DNA of 64,000 bases, from the NCBI RefSeq assembly GCF_000754805.1, contig NZ_KN150731.1, positions 1,382,492 to 1,446,491 on the forward strand. The letters run 5' to 3'. The translations under genes were made by a program, and so were the position numbers. This document shows positions 8,354-17,087 of this stretch, one piece after another (within the stretch, counting starts at the first letter, position 1; each line of letters opens with the position of its first letter). The stretch is from Yersinia frederiksenii ATCC 33641. Lineage in GTDB: Bacteria > Pseudomonadota > Gammaproteobacteria > Enterobacterales > Enterobacteriaceae. The notes below the pieces were generated by a model, which worked only from the letters and a program-made list of their open reading frames with translations, had not been told where the DNA came from and made no database searches.

Positions 8354-10302
8354 TGGCGGCATTGCTTGAATTAAATGGCATCCGTCGTAGCTATCAGTCC
8401 GGCGAAGAAATCGTTGATGTACTGCAGGATGTCTCACTCACGATCAATGCCGGTGAACTGGTGGCAATTATTGGTGCTTCCGGCTCAGGTAAATCTACGC
8501 TAATGAACATTCTTGGCTGTCTGGATAAGCCGAGTGCCGGTGTTTACCGCGTCGCAGGTCAAGATGTTGCCGCATTAGATAACGATGCACTGGCAGCACT
8601 GCGGCGTGAACATTTCGGCTTTATTTTCCAGCGCTATCACCTGTTGCCTCATCTTAGCGCGGCCCACAATGTGGAAGTTCCGGCGGTTTATGCCGGTGTG
8701 GGTAAAAATGAACGCCGTGAGCGGGCGAACATGTTATTAACCCGGCTAGGGCTGGGTGACCGTGTCAGTTATCAACCTAATCAACTCTCTGGTGGGCAAC
8801 AGCAGCGCGTCAGTATTGCTCGTGCTTTAATGAATGGCGGGCAGGTGATTCTTGCCGATGAACCCACTGGCGCACTGGATAGCCATTCCAGTGTCGAAGT
8901 GATGGCCATCTTGAAACAGCTACAACAGCAGGGACACACGGTCATTATCGTGACTCATGATCCGACTGTCGCGTCTCAGGCCGAGCGAATCATTGAGATT
9001 AAAGATGGCCGCATAATGGCCGATTCTGGGTCAAAAACAGTAGCAACCGCCGCAGCTTCAGAGGCCATTAGTCTGACGCCACCGGCACCGTCATGGCAGC
9101 AGTTAACTGGCCGTTTCCGTGAGGCACTATTGATGGCTTGGCGTGCTATGTCGGCCAATAAAATGCGTACCGCGCTGACCATGTTGGGCATCATTATTGG
9201 TATTGCTTCGGTGGTCTCGATATTGGTGGTTGGGGACGCCGCCAAACAGCTGGTGCTGGCGGATATTCGAGCCATTGGTACCAATACCATTGACGTTTAT
9301 CCAGGCAAAGATTTTGGCGATGATGATCCCAGTACTCGGCAAGCATTGGTTCATGACGACATGACGGCACTGAGAGCGCAGTCTTATGTCAGTGCCGTAT
9401 CCCCGACAATCGCCGGCAGTATGCGGCTGCGCTATGGCAATATTGATGTGGCTGCCAGTGTGTCTGGGGTGAGTGAGCAGTATTTTCGGGTATATGGCAT
9501 GAAACTCGAACAAGGAACTTCGATTACCAGTGAACAGGTTGAGCGTCAGTCACAAGTGGTGGTTATTGACCGTAATACTCAGCGCCGCCTGTTTCCTCAC
9601 CTCAAAGAGGTTGTTGGGGAGGTGATATTGATTGGCAATATGCCCGCAACGATTGTGGGTGTGGTTGAGGAAAAGCAATCCATGTTCGGTAGCAGCAAAG
9701 CGCTGCGGGTATGGGTTCCTTACAGCACTATGGCGAGCCGGCTGATGGGGCGCTCCTATTTTGACTCAATCACTATCCGCATCAAAGAGGGCTATAGCAG
9801 TAAAGAGGCTGAACAGCAGTTGGTCAGGTTATTGACCATGCGTCATGGCAAGAAAGACATATTCACATACAACATGGATAGCTTGCTGCAAACGGCAGAA
9901 AAAACCACTCGAACCATGCAATTGTTCCTGACATTGGTGGCGGTAATTTCGCTGGTGGTCGGTGGAATTGGCGTGATGAATATTATGCTGGTGTCAGTGA
10001 CCGAACGTACGCGAGAGATCGGTATCCGTATGGCCGTGGGCGCGCGCTCCAGTGATGTTATGCAGCAATTCTTAATTGAGGCAATACTGGTTTGTCTGGT
10101 GGGTGGGGCGCTCGGTATCTCGCTATCCTTTGCTATTGGCTTGATTGTGGAAATGTTTTTACCTAACTGGCAAATTGCTTTCCCACCAATGGCTCTATTC
10201 AGCGCGTTCCTGTGCTCAACCGTGATAGGGGTGGTGTTTGGCTATCTACCCGCCCGCAGTGCTGCCAGGCTAAACCCTATTGATGCCTTAGCGCGTGAAT
10301 AA
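8353..10302 (+). CDS. macB: MacB, ABC-type macrolide/peptide export ATPase-permease
   Basis: 649-residue inner-membrane protein with an N-terminal ABC ATPase (Walker A GASGSGKST, signature LSGGQQQR, Walker B VILADEPTGALD, H-loop VTHD). A membrane helix near residue 275, a large periplasmic MacB_PCD domain and a C-terminal FtsX-type permease with three helices follow (motif ERTREIGIRMAVGARSSDVM). It works as a mechanotransmission pump with MacA and TolC, drawing substrates from the periplasm. Length matches E. coli MacB (648). It follows macA with a one-base overlap. The inverted repeat at 10365-10394 probably ends the operon. Confidence 0.95.
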   Translation: MAALLELNGIRRSYQSGEEIVDVLQDVSLTINAGELVAIIGASGSGKSTLMNILGCLDKPSAGVYRVAGQDVAALDNDALAALRREHFGFIFQRYHLLPHLSAAHNVEVPAVYAGVGKNERRERANMLLTRLGLGDRVSYQPNQLSGGQQQRVSIARALMNGGQVILADEPTGALDSHSSVEVMAILKQLQQQGHTVIIVTHDPTVASQAERIIEIKDGRIMADSGSKTVATAAASEAISLTPPAPSWQQLTGRFREALLMAWRAMSANKMRTALTMLGIIIGIASVVSILVVGDAAKQLVLADIRAIGTNTIDVYPGKDFGDDDPSTRQALVHDDMTALRAQSYVSAVSPTIAGSMRLRYGNIDVAASVSGVSEQYFRVYGMKLEQGTSITSEQVERQSQVVVIDRNTQRRLFPHLKEVVGEVILIGNMPATIVGVVEEKQSMFGSSKALRVWVPYSTMASRLMGRSYFDSITIRIKEGYSSKEAEQQLVRLLTMRHGKKDIFTYNMDSLLQTAEKTTRTMQLFLTLVAVISLVVGGIGVMNIMLVSVTERTREIGIRMAVGARSSDVMQQFLIEAILVCLVGGALGISLSFAIGLIVEMFLPNWQIAFPPMALFSAFLCSTVIGVVFGYLPARSAARLNPIDALARE

Positions 10303-10364
10303 TTGACACTGAGCTGAGGGTTGATATTGACGATTCTGGCCGCATAATAGAAGTATGACAAAGA

Positions 10365-10394
10365 AAAATGCCAGTCATCACTGGCTGGCATTTT
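10365..10394. terminator. Bidirectional terminator between macB and cspD
   Basis: AAAATGCCAG (10365-10374) pairs exactly with CTGGCATTTT (10385-10394) around a 10-nt loop. The A-run on one side and T-run on the other allow it to work for macB (+) and for cspD (-), whose stop lies about 120 bp away. Confidence 0.7.
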
Positions 10395-10517
10395 GAACAG
10401 ATGTTTTGAATAGTAACCGATGTAGGACTGCAACAAACCGCCTTGGGAATACCTTTGGCACCAGAATTTTTTCGGTGATGGTATGCCCGAGATAAGCAGG
10501 CAGAGAAGTGCGTGGTG

Positions 10518-10775
10518 TCAGGCCAATGCAGCGAGTTCCTGCGGTACGGCTTCTTGCAATATCACATCTAACTCTAGTGGAACAATTAGGCTGGCATGAT
10601 TCCCCTTTGGCCCCTGATGGACATCAAAGTTAACCATTTGACCCGCTTTTAACGTTCGGTAGCCATCCATCTGGATAGTTGAATAGTGAGCGAAGATATC
10701 TTCGCCGCCGCCCTCAGGGCAAATAAAGCCAAAACCTTTGGCATTGTTGAACCATTTAACAGTACCCGTCTCCAT
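10518..10775 (-). CDS. cspD: CspD, stationary-phase cold-shock-fold replication inhibitor
   Basis: 85-residue single cold-shock domain with RNP1 (KGFGFI) and the CspD-type RNP2 variant (DIFAHYS). The body is nearly identical to E. coli CspD through HQGPKGNHAS. CspD is not cold-induced; in E. coli it forms dimers on single-stranded DNA, blocks replication and acts as a toxin in stationary phase. The C-terminus is longer than in E. coli (74 residues), adding an acidic/hydrophobic tail ending LQEAVPQELAALA. It is divergent from clpS, as in E. coli. Confidence 0.92.
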   Translation of the reverse strand: METGTVKWFNNAKGFGFICPEGGGEDIFAHYSTIQMDGYRTLKAGQMVNFDVHQGPKGNHASLIVPLELDVILQEAVPQELAALA

Positions 10776-11134
10776 ACTTCTACGTTCCTCGCAAGGCTAT
10801 TCTAGTTCGAGATGAGGTAATCACTGGTTAAAGTGAGCGCGAATTGGTTAAAACTCCAACAGCTCACGAAAATACACTCTAGTGGAAATGGCCTTAACGT
10901 CAAGGGGACGGCTTTTGTCAGAGCGGGGCAGTTCTTCAAAGTTTGATGTAGCTAACGCTATTGTATTTATTTGGGTACAATTTAATCGTTCTTAATGTCA
11001 ATAACCTTACTTTTTTCTCGAGCAGCGCTATGACATAAGTGATGATAAAATAATAATAGATATCTGCATGAAATGGTCTTATAACCGGAGTGAGATGTTG
11101 CTCCTGTGTGGTTCAGTAAAACGATGGGCAGGCA
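10776..11134. other. Intergenic region between cspD and clpS
   Basis: 359 bp between divergent genes; it should hold both promoters. The stretch near 11040-11060 is A/T-rich (AAAATAATAATAGATAT). I found no clear CRP, LexA or heat-shock consensus and no convincing small ORF. A 62-residue minus-strand frame (10982-11170) that overlaps the clpS start has no homology I recognise. Confidence 0.6.
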
Positions 11135-11455
11135 ATGGGCAAGAACAACGACTGGCTGAATTTTGAACATTTAGTCAAAGATAAACAAATCGAGGCGCTC
11201 AAACCGCCGTCTATGTATAAAGTTATACTTAACAACGACGATTACACACCGATGGAATTTGTGATTGACGTTCTGCAAAAGTTCTTTTCTTATGATATTG
11301 AACGTGCAACACAACTGATGCTCAATGTGCATTATCAAGGAAAGGCGATTTGTGGTGTTTTTACTGCCGAAGTCGCAGAGACCAAAGTCGCACATGTAAA
11401 TCAATACGCCAGGGAGAACGAGCATCCGTTGCTTTGTACGCTGGAAAAAGCCTGA
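11135..11455 (+). CDS. clpS: ClpS, N-degron adaptor for ClpAP
   Basis: 106-residue adaptor that delivers proteins with N-terminal Leu, Phe, Tyr or Trp to ClpAP. The flexible N-terminal tail (about 1-25) precedes the folded core. Binding-pocket residues are visible in [16 protein letters not shown] (the conserved [10 protein letters not shown] block), and later [23 protein letters not shown] contains the conserved H and C. Length equals E. coli ClpS (106). It is 25 nt upstream of clpA and probably co-transcribed. The aat gene 3 kb away makes the primary N-degrons that ClpS recognises. Confidence 0.96.
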   Translation: MGKNNDWLNFEHLVKDKQIEALKPPSMYKVILNNDDYTPMEFVIDVLQKFFSYDIERATQLMLNVHYQGKAICGVFTAEVAETKVAHVNQYARENEHPLLCTLEKA

Positions 11456-11480
11456 TTAAGGCAATTATTGGGAGGTGCCT

Positions 11481-13757
11481 ATGCTCAATCAAGAACTTGA
11501 ACTCAGTCTCAATATGGCTTTCGCCAGAGCGCGTGAGCACAGACACGAGTTTATGACCGTGGAGCACCTATTGCTGGCATTGCTAAGCAATCCAGCCGCG
11601 CGGGAAGCGCTGGAAGCGTGTACGGTTGATCTGGTGGCATTACGCCAGGAACTGGAAGCGTTTATCGAACAAACCACACCAACATTACCTGCGAGTGAAG
11701 AAGAGCGCGACACTCAGCCGACGCTCAGTTTCCAGCGCGTGTTACAGCGTGCAGTCTTCCACGTCCAGTCATCAGGGCGCAATGAAGTTTCTGGTGCCAA
11801 CGTGTTGGTCGCCATCTTCAGTGAACAAGAATCTCAGGCGGCCTATCTGTTGCGTAAGCATGATGTCAGCCGTCTGGATGTAGTGAACTTTATTTCCCAC
11901 GGCGCCCGTAAGGACGAACCGGGTCAGGCACCGAATGCAGAAAATCCGGTGAATGAAGAACAGGCAGGAGGGGAAGACCGTATGGAAAACTTCACCACCA
12001 ATCTGAATCAACTGGCCCGCGTTGGCGGCATCGACCCACTTATTGGTCGCGAGAAAGAGCTGGAACGAACCATTCAGGTATTGTGCCGTCGCCGTAAAAA
12101 TAACCCGCTGCTGGTGGGGGAATCCGGTGTAGGCAAAACAGCTATCGCGGAAGGCTTGGCCTGGCGGATCGTGCAGGGTGACGTCCCTGAGGTGATGTCA
12201 GAATGCACATTATATTCATTGGATATAGGTTCACTGCTGGCCGGTACCAAATATCGTGGCGATTTTGAAAAACGTTTCAAGGCGCTGCTGAAACAGTTGG
12301 AAAACGACAAAGACAGTATTTTGTTTATCGATGAGATTCACACCATCATCGGAGCAGGGGCCGCGTCTGGTGGGCAGGTCGATGCCGCTAACTTAATTAA
12401 ACCATTGTTATCCAGTGGTAAGATTCGGGTTATTGGCTCCACGACTTACCAAGAGTTCAGCAATATCTTCGAAAAAGATCGTGCTCTGGCACGACGCTTC
12501 CAGAAAATTGATATTACTGAGCCAACACCAGAAGAGACTGTGCAGATTATCAACGGCTTGAAACCGAAATATGAAGCGCATCATGACGTACGTTATACCG
12601 CGAAAGCGATACGTGCGGCGGTGGAGTTGTCGGTTAAGTATATCAATGATCGCCATTTGCCAGATAAAGCCATTGATGTGATTGATGAGGCTGGTGCACG
12701 TAGTCGTTTGATGCCAGTGAACAAACGTAAAAAAACAGTCAATGTATCGGATATTGAATCCGTAGTTGCCCGTATTGCCCGTATTCCGGAAAAAACAGTA
12801 TCAGCCAGTGACCGTGATGTGCTGAAAAACTTGAGCGACCGCCTGAATATGCTGGTGTTCGGTCAGGATAAGGCCATCGAGGCACTGTCTGAGGCGATCA
12901 AAATGAGCCGTGCAGGCTTGGGCCATGAGCATAAACCGGTTGGATCCTTCCTGTTTGCTGGCCCCACAGGGGTCGGTAAGACAGAAGTGACCGTGCAATT
13001 GGCCAAAGCGCTGGATATCGAACTGCTGCGCTTTGATATGTCGGAATATATGGAGCGCCACACGGTTAGCCGACTGATTGGTGCACCTCCGGGCTATGTT
13101 GGTTACGACCAAGGCGGCCTGCTGACCGATGCGGTTATCAAGCATCCGCATGCCGTTTTGCTGCTGGATGAAATTGAGAAAGCTCACCCGGATGTGTTTA
13201 ACCTGTTATTGCAGGTGATGGATAATGGGACTCTGACGGATAATAATGGGCGTAAAGCTGATTTCCGTAACGTCATTTTGGTGATGACCACCAATGCCGG
13301 TGTCCGGGAAACCCAGCGTACCTCTATTGGCTTTAAACAGCAGGACAACAGCACTGACGCGTTGGAAGAGATCAAAAAAGTGTTTACACCGGAGTTCCGT
13401 AACCGGTTGGATAACATCATTTGGTTCAACCACTTGTCACCTGCGGTTATCCAGCAAGTGGTCGATAAGTTTATCGTGGAGTTGCAGGCGCAATTAGATG
13501 CTAAAGGCGTGTCACTGGAGGTCAGTGAGGAAGCACGTAATTGGTTGTCTGATAAAGGCTATGACAAGGCGATGGGGGCGCGACCAATGGCGCGGGTGAT
13601 TCAGGAAAATCTGAAGAAACCACTGGCTAACGAGCTGCTGTTCGGCTCTCTGGTTGATGGTGGCTCAGTCACTGTTGGGCTGGATAAAGAAAAACAACAA
13701 CTGGCTTATGAGTTTCAGAGTGCGCAAAAACGCAAAACTGAAGGTGCGGTCCACTAA
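11481..13757 (+). CDS. clpA: ClpA, ATPase subunit of the ClpAP protease
   Basis: 758-residue HSP100 unfoldase, the same length as in E. coli. An N-terminal Clp_N double repeat (about 1-140) binds ClpS. AAA+ domain 1 has Walker A GESGVGKTAI and Walker B ILFIDEIHT; AAA+ domain 2 has GPTGVGKTEV and VLLLDEIEKAH, and the ClpP-contacting loop lies in domain 2. The frame extends two codons upstream to a GTG at 11475, but GGAGGT (11471-11476) overlaps that codon and is correctly spaced for the ATG at 11481, whose product starts exactly like E. coli ClpA (MLNQELELSLNMAFARAREH). A terminator follows at 13803-13837. Confidence 0.97.
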   Translation: MLNQELELSLNMAFARAREHRHEFMTVEHLLLALLSNPAAREALEACTVDLVALRQELEAFIEQTTPTLPASEEERDTQPTLSFQRVLQRAVFHVQSSGRNEVSGANVLVAIFSEQESQAAYLLRKHDVSRLDVVNFISHGARKDEPGQAPNAENPVNEEQAGGEDRMENFTTNLNQLARVGGIDPLIGREKELERTIQVLCRRRKNNPLLVGESGVGKTAIAEGLAWRIVQGDVPEVMSECTLYSLDIGSLLAGTKYRGDFEKRFKALLKQLENDKDSILFIDEIHTIIGAGAASGGQVDAANLIKPLLSSGKIRVIGSTTYQEFSNIFEKDRALARRFQKIDITEPTPEETVQIINGLKPKYEAHHDVRYTAKAIRAAVELSVKYINDRHLPDKAIDVIDEAGARSRLMPVNKRKKTVNVSDIESVVARIARIPEKTVSASDRDVLKNLSDRLNMLVFGQDKAIEALSEAIKMSRAGLGHEHKPVGSFLFAGPTGVGKTEVTVQLAKALDIELLRFDMSEYMERHTVSRLIGAPPGYVGYDQGGLLTDAVIKHPHAVLLLDEIEKAHPDVFNLLLQVMDNGTLTDNNGRKADFRNVILVMTTNAGVRETQRTSIGFKQQDNSTDALEEIKKVFTPEFRNRLDNIIWFNHLSPAVIQQVVDKFIVELQAQLDAKGVSLEVSEEARNWLSDKGYDKAMGARPMARVIQENLKKPLANELLFGSLVDGGSVTVGLDKEKQQLAYEFQSAQKRKTEGAVH

Positions 13758-13802
13758 GTCAGTGAGCAGCTAATACTGCGATAGTTTGATATTAAGAAAA
13801 AT

Positions 13803-13837
13803 AAAGGGCGATAAGCTAATTTAGCTATCGCCCTTTT
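13803..13837 (+). terminator. clpA terminator
   Basis: AAAGGGCGATA pairs with TATCGCCCTTT through an inner AGCT/AATT/TAGC segment and is followed by a T-rich run (TTTATTTTTTT). It lies about 45 bp after the clpA stop. Confidence 0.85.
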
Positions 13838-13929
13838 TATTTTTTTGCACATTTTACTTTTGTTTGTTCGATAAACAATTGGTGCGACGAGCTAATTACA
13901 CTCAATCGACAAAGATTAAATCGACAAAT

Positions 13930-13971
13930 AAAAGAAAACGCAAAACGCCCTTACCATGAATAGGAAGGGCG
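13930..13971 (-). terminator. infA terminator
   Basis: On the minus strand CGCCCTT (13971-13965) pairs with AAGGGCG (13952-13946) and is followed by TTTTGCGTTTTC. It lies about 60 bp after the infA stop. The 270-bp clpA-infA gap otherwise holds no tRNA, although E. coli has serW here. Confidence 0.75.
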
Positions 13972-14029
13972 CCGGAGGGGACTACATCCTCAGAGCTCGC
14001 GAGTCGTCGACTTGCGACAGATTAGCCGA

Positions 14030-14266
<237 letters not shown>

Positions 14267-14413
14267 CTACCTTAGTTTTTAACCGGCAAGATAATGCCGA
14301 AAAACCCACATTATGTAAAGAAGTGTTGGCGGTCATCGCACCATTTCAGCAAAATTAGTCTGCCGGTAAGAGGGGATAAAGCCTAATGTGGGGTTCTTTT
14401 CAACGGTTGAGCT

Positions 14414-15124
14414 TTACTGCATCGCGGATGAAAAATTCAACGATTGCGGTAACCAGCATTCAGCCGGTAGTGGACTAAACTGGAGTTGACTCAACTGCTG
14501 TAAAAAAAAGTTGCGTGGGATCTCAATTGCACCCAGCGACGCAGTGTGAGCGTTGAGGACCTGACAGTCAATCAGTTCTCCACCATGATGGGTAAAATGA
14601 TGACAAAAAACCATTAATGCGCTTTTTGAAGCATTGTCAGCCCGGCTAAACATCGATTCACCACAAAACAGTGAGCCTACGGCTATTCCATATAAACCAC
14701 CAACCAGTTCATTTTCCAACCAAACTTCTACTGAGTGGGCATGACCCAAAGCATGTAGCTGGCAATAAGCCCGTTGCACATCGTCACCAATCCAGGTTCC
14801 CTCATCACGTTGAGACGCACAGGCGCTGACAACATCTTTAAAAGCATGGTTGAGAGTGAAATGATAAGGGCAGCGGCGTAGAAAACGCCGCATACTCCGG
14901 CTGATATGCAAATCTTCTGGAAATAATACGGCTCGCGGATCGGGAGACCACCATAAAATCATCTCTCCTGGACTGAACCAGGGAAAAATTCCTCGCTGGT
15001 AAGCCGCCAGTAAACGAGGTGCGGATAAGTCCCCCCCCAGAGCCAACAGCCCGTTTGGTTCGCGCAGAGCCAGCTCCGGTGAGGGGAACGCGAATGATTG
15101 AGATGAGAGCTGTGTGATGCGCAT
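14414..15124 (-). CDS. aat: Leucyl/phenylalanyl-tRNA-protein transferase
   Basis: 236-residue cytoplasmic aminoacyl transferase (GNAT-like fold) that adds Leu or Phe from aminoacyl-tRNA to proteins with N-terminal Arg or Lys, creating N-degrons for ClpS-ClpAP. Conserved family blocks are present: [59 protein letters not shown] and [16 protein letters not shown]. Length is close to E. coli Aat (234). Infrequent in-frame alternatives are not needed: the ATG at 15124 gives the E. coli-like start. Upstream lies a short ERIC-like repeat, then cydC, all on the minus strand. Confidence 0.96.
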   Translation of the reverse strand: MRITQLSSQSFAFPSPELALREPNGLLALGGDLSAPRLLAAYQRGIFPWFSPGEMILWWSPDPRAVLFPEDLHISRSMRRFLRRCPYHFTLNHAFKDVVSACASQRDEGTWIGDDVQRAYCQLHALGHAHSVEVWLENELVGGLYGIAVGSLFCGESMFSRADNASKSALMVFCHHFTHHGGELIDCQVLNAHTASLGAIEIPRNFFLQQLSQLQFSPLPAECWLPQSLNFSSAMQ

Positions 15125-15152
15125 AGATCCCCTTGGTGACGTTTACAGGCCC

Positions 15153-15222
15153 ATATCCTTCGTCCTTGGCGTGGCAGGAGGGTACCGGTTACCTAACCTG
15201 CGTATCTAATGACGTTGGGTAT
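15153..15222. repeat. Short ERIC-like palindromic element between cydC and aat
   Basis: The 26-bp ends are imperfect inverted repeats. The left end starts ATATCCTTCGTCC and the complement of the right end starts ATACCCAACGTCA; both finish GCAGG, with about 16 of 26 positions matching. The ends resemble Yersinia ERIC termini, including GACGTTGGGTAT. At about 70 bp it lacks the ERIC centre. It lies just upstream of aat. Confidence 0.45.
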
Positions 15223-15360
15223 CATGTTCAAAAACAAATAATACTGCTTTAGTTTCAGCTGCTTTACTTAATATTAGCTACAAATCTGCTGATTATCTGC
15301 CTGTATTCCATTGGCGCTCACACTTGTTACCGTTGCATTAATACCGTCGATTAATGTGCA

Positions 15361-17085
15361 TTAATGTCGTTGATGGAACTGATAATAACGGCCTTTTTTC
15401 TGCAACAAGCTCTGGTGGTCGCCTTGCTCGACTATCTGCCCGCCATCCATTACGCAGATTCGATCCATATATTCCAGCCCATACAAGCGATGAGTGACAA
15501 TAATCAGGCTTTTCTGCTGACAATGCTGGCGCAGTAGCGTCAGAATTTGCTGTTCGGTTTCTGCATCCAACCCTTCGGTAGGTTCATCTAGCAGCAAAAG
15601 TGCCGCCGGATGCAGCAGGGCACGAGCAATGCCTAAACGCCGCTGCTCGCCACCGGACAATGGCCGACCACCGTCACCCATCCAGGCATTTAATCCTTCG
15701 CTATTATCCAACAAGTTGGCCAACCCCACTTGTTGCAGCACTGTTTTTAGCTGCGAATCAGATGCAGTAGGGCAGGCTAGTAACAGGTTGTCGCGTAAGG
15801 TACTGCTGAAAATATGTACTCGCTGGCTGACGACAGTCATCATTTGGCGCAATGTGGCTTCATCATAGCTGGCTAATGGTTTCCCATTGAGGGTGATAGC
15901 GCCCTGATTGGCATCCCAGGCTCGGGTTAATAACTGTAATAGCGTGGATTTACCACAGCCGGTACGACCCAATAGCGCAATATGCTCCCCTGCGGCCAGT
16001 GACAGCGATATATTCTGTAAAACAGGTAAGGGTTGCTGTGGGTAAGTAAAACTCAACCCTGTCACTTCTAGCGCTACCTGTGAGGCTAGTGCTGGGCCAC
16101 TGGTCGGGAATGTCACTTCAGCCTTTTGTTCCATTAACTGACCAACACGAGTTGCAGATGCAATCACTTGCCCCAAGTGTTGGAAAGCACCGGCTACTGG
16201 TAGTAGGGCTTCAAATGCCGCTAACGAGGTGAAAACAAACAAAGCCAGCAATGCGCCAGGCTGGCTATCCCCACCAATCCCTGCTGCGGCTAGCCATAAA
16301 ATCAATGTTACTGTCAGACCTGAAGCCAAAATCATTAGGGCTTGCGCCAATCCGGCCAAAGAAGCTTGTTGTTTTTGGCGGCTCATCCAGCGTTGTTCAA
16401 TGCTCTCCAAAGAAACGCGGAAGCGATGTAATGCGCCGAACACCAGTAACTCGGCCTGGCCTTGTAACCAAGAAGTTAATTGTGAACGATACAGACCACG
16501 CAAGTCGGTCAAATCACGGCCAATAGGTTGACCAGCACGGTAGAAAATCAGCGGCACTAGCAATAACAATCCGAGCAGAATAGCCCCTAGCGTCAGAGCT
16601 AAATTAACATCCAGATAACTCAGGCCAAAAGTCACTGCAGCAATAATGACAATGGCGGCCACCAATGGCGATATGACTCGAAGATAGAGATGGTCCAGTG
16701 TGTCAACATCGGCTACCAGTCGGTTTAGCAGCTCACTTTGGCGAAAACGGGCAATACCGGCAGGGGACAGTGGCAGGATCTTTTGGAATGCAAATACCCG
16801 TAAATGCGCCAGTACACGAAATGTTGCATCATGACTGACCACTCGCTCAGCATAGCGGCCAGCGGTCCGGGTAATAGCCGCCCCTCGCACACCCGCCGCT
16901 GGCAGCAGGTAGTTAAACGTATATAGCCCTGCTGGGCCTGCAATGGCTGTTCCTGCCAGGAACCAACCTGACAATGTAAGCAAGCCGATGCTGGCCAGTA
17001 GCGTTACAATTGCCAGTACAATACCTAGACAAATTAGGAACCAATGGCGGCGATATAGCGCCAGAAAAGGGAGAAGTACGCGCAT
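15361..17085 (-). CDS. cydC: CydC, subunit of the CydDC ABC exporter
   Basis: 574-residue ABC half-transporter with six membrane helices in the first ~320 residues and a C-terminal ATPase (Walker A GRTGCGKST, signature LSGGEQRR, Walker B LLLLDEPTEGLD, H-loop VTHR). With CydD it forms the heterodimer needed for cytochrome bd assembly and periplasmic redox balance, classically described as a cysteine/glutathione exporter. Length is close to E. coli CydC (573). The ATG at 17085 is two bases after the cydD stop, so translation is coupled. No clear terminator follows before the ERIC-like repeat. Confidence 0.95.
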   Translation of the reverse strand: MRVLLPFLALYRRHWFLICLGIVLAIVTLLASIGLLTLSGWFLAGTAIAGPAGLYTFNYLLPAAGVRGAAITRTAGRYAERVVSHDATFRVLAHLRVFAFQKILPLSPAGIARFRQSELLNRLVADVDTLDHLYLRVISPLVAAIVIIAAVTFGLSYLDVNLALTLGAILLGLLLLVPLIFYRAGQPIGRDLTDLRGLYRSQLTSWLQGQAELLVFGALHRFRVSLESIEQRWMSRQKQQASLAGLAQALMILASGLTVTLILWLAAAGIGGDSQPGALLALFVFTSLAAFEALLPVAGAFQHLGQVIASATRVGQLMEQKAEVTFPTSGPALASQVALEVTGLSFTYPQQPLPVLQNISLSLAAGEHIALLGRTGCGKSTLLQLLTRAWDANQGAITLNGKPLASYDEATLRQMMTVVSQRVHIFSSTLRDNLLLACPTASDSQLKTVLQQVGLANLLDNSEGLNAWMGDGGRPLSGGEQRRLGIARALLHPAALLLLDEPTEGLDAETEQQILTLLRQHCQQKSLIIVTHRLYGLEYMDRICVMDGGQIVEQGDHQSLLQKKGRYYQFHQRH

Positions 17086-17087
17086 GA

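Noticed and set aside
13758-14029. Possible tRNA or integration site
   Set aside because: No T-arm or acceptor-stem pattern on either strand; hairpins are explained as terminators.
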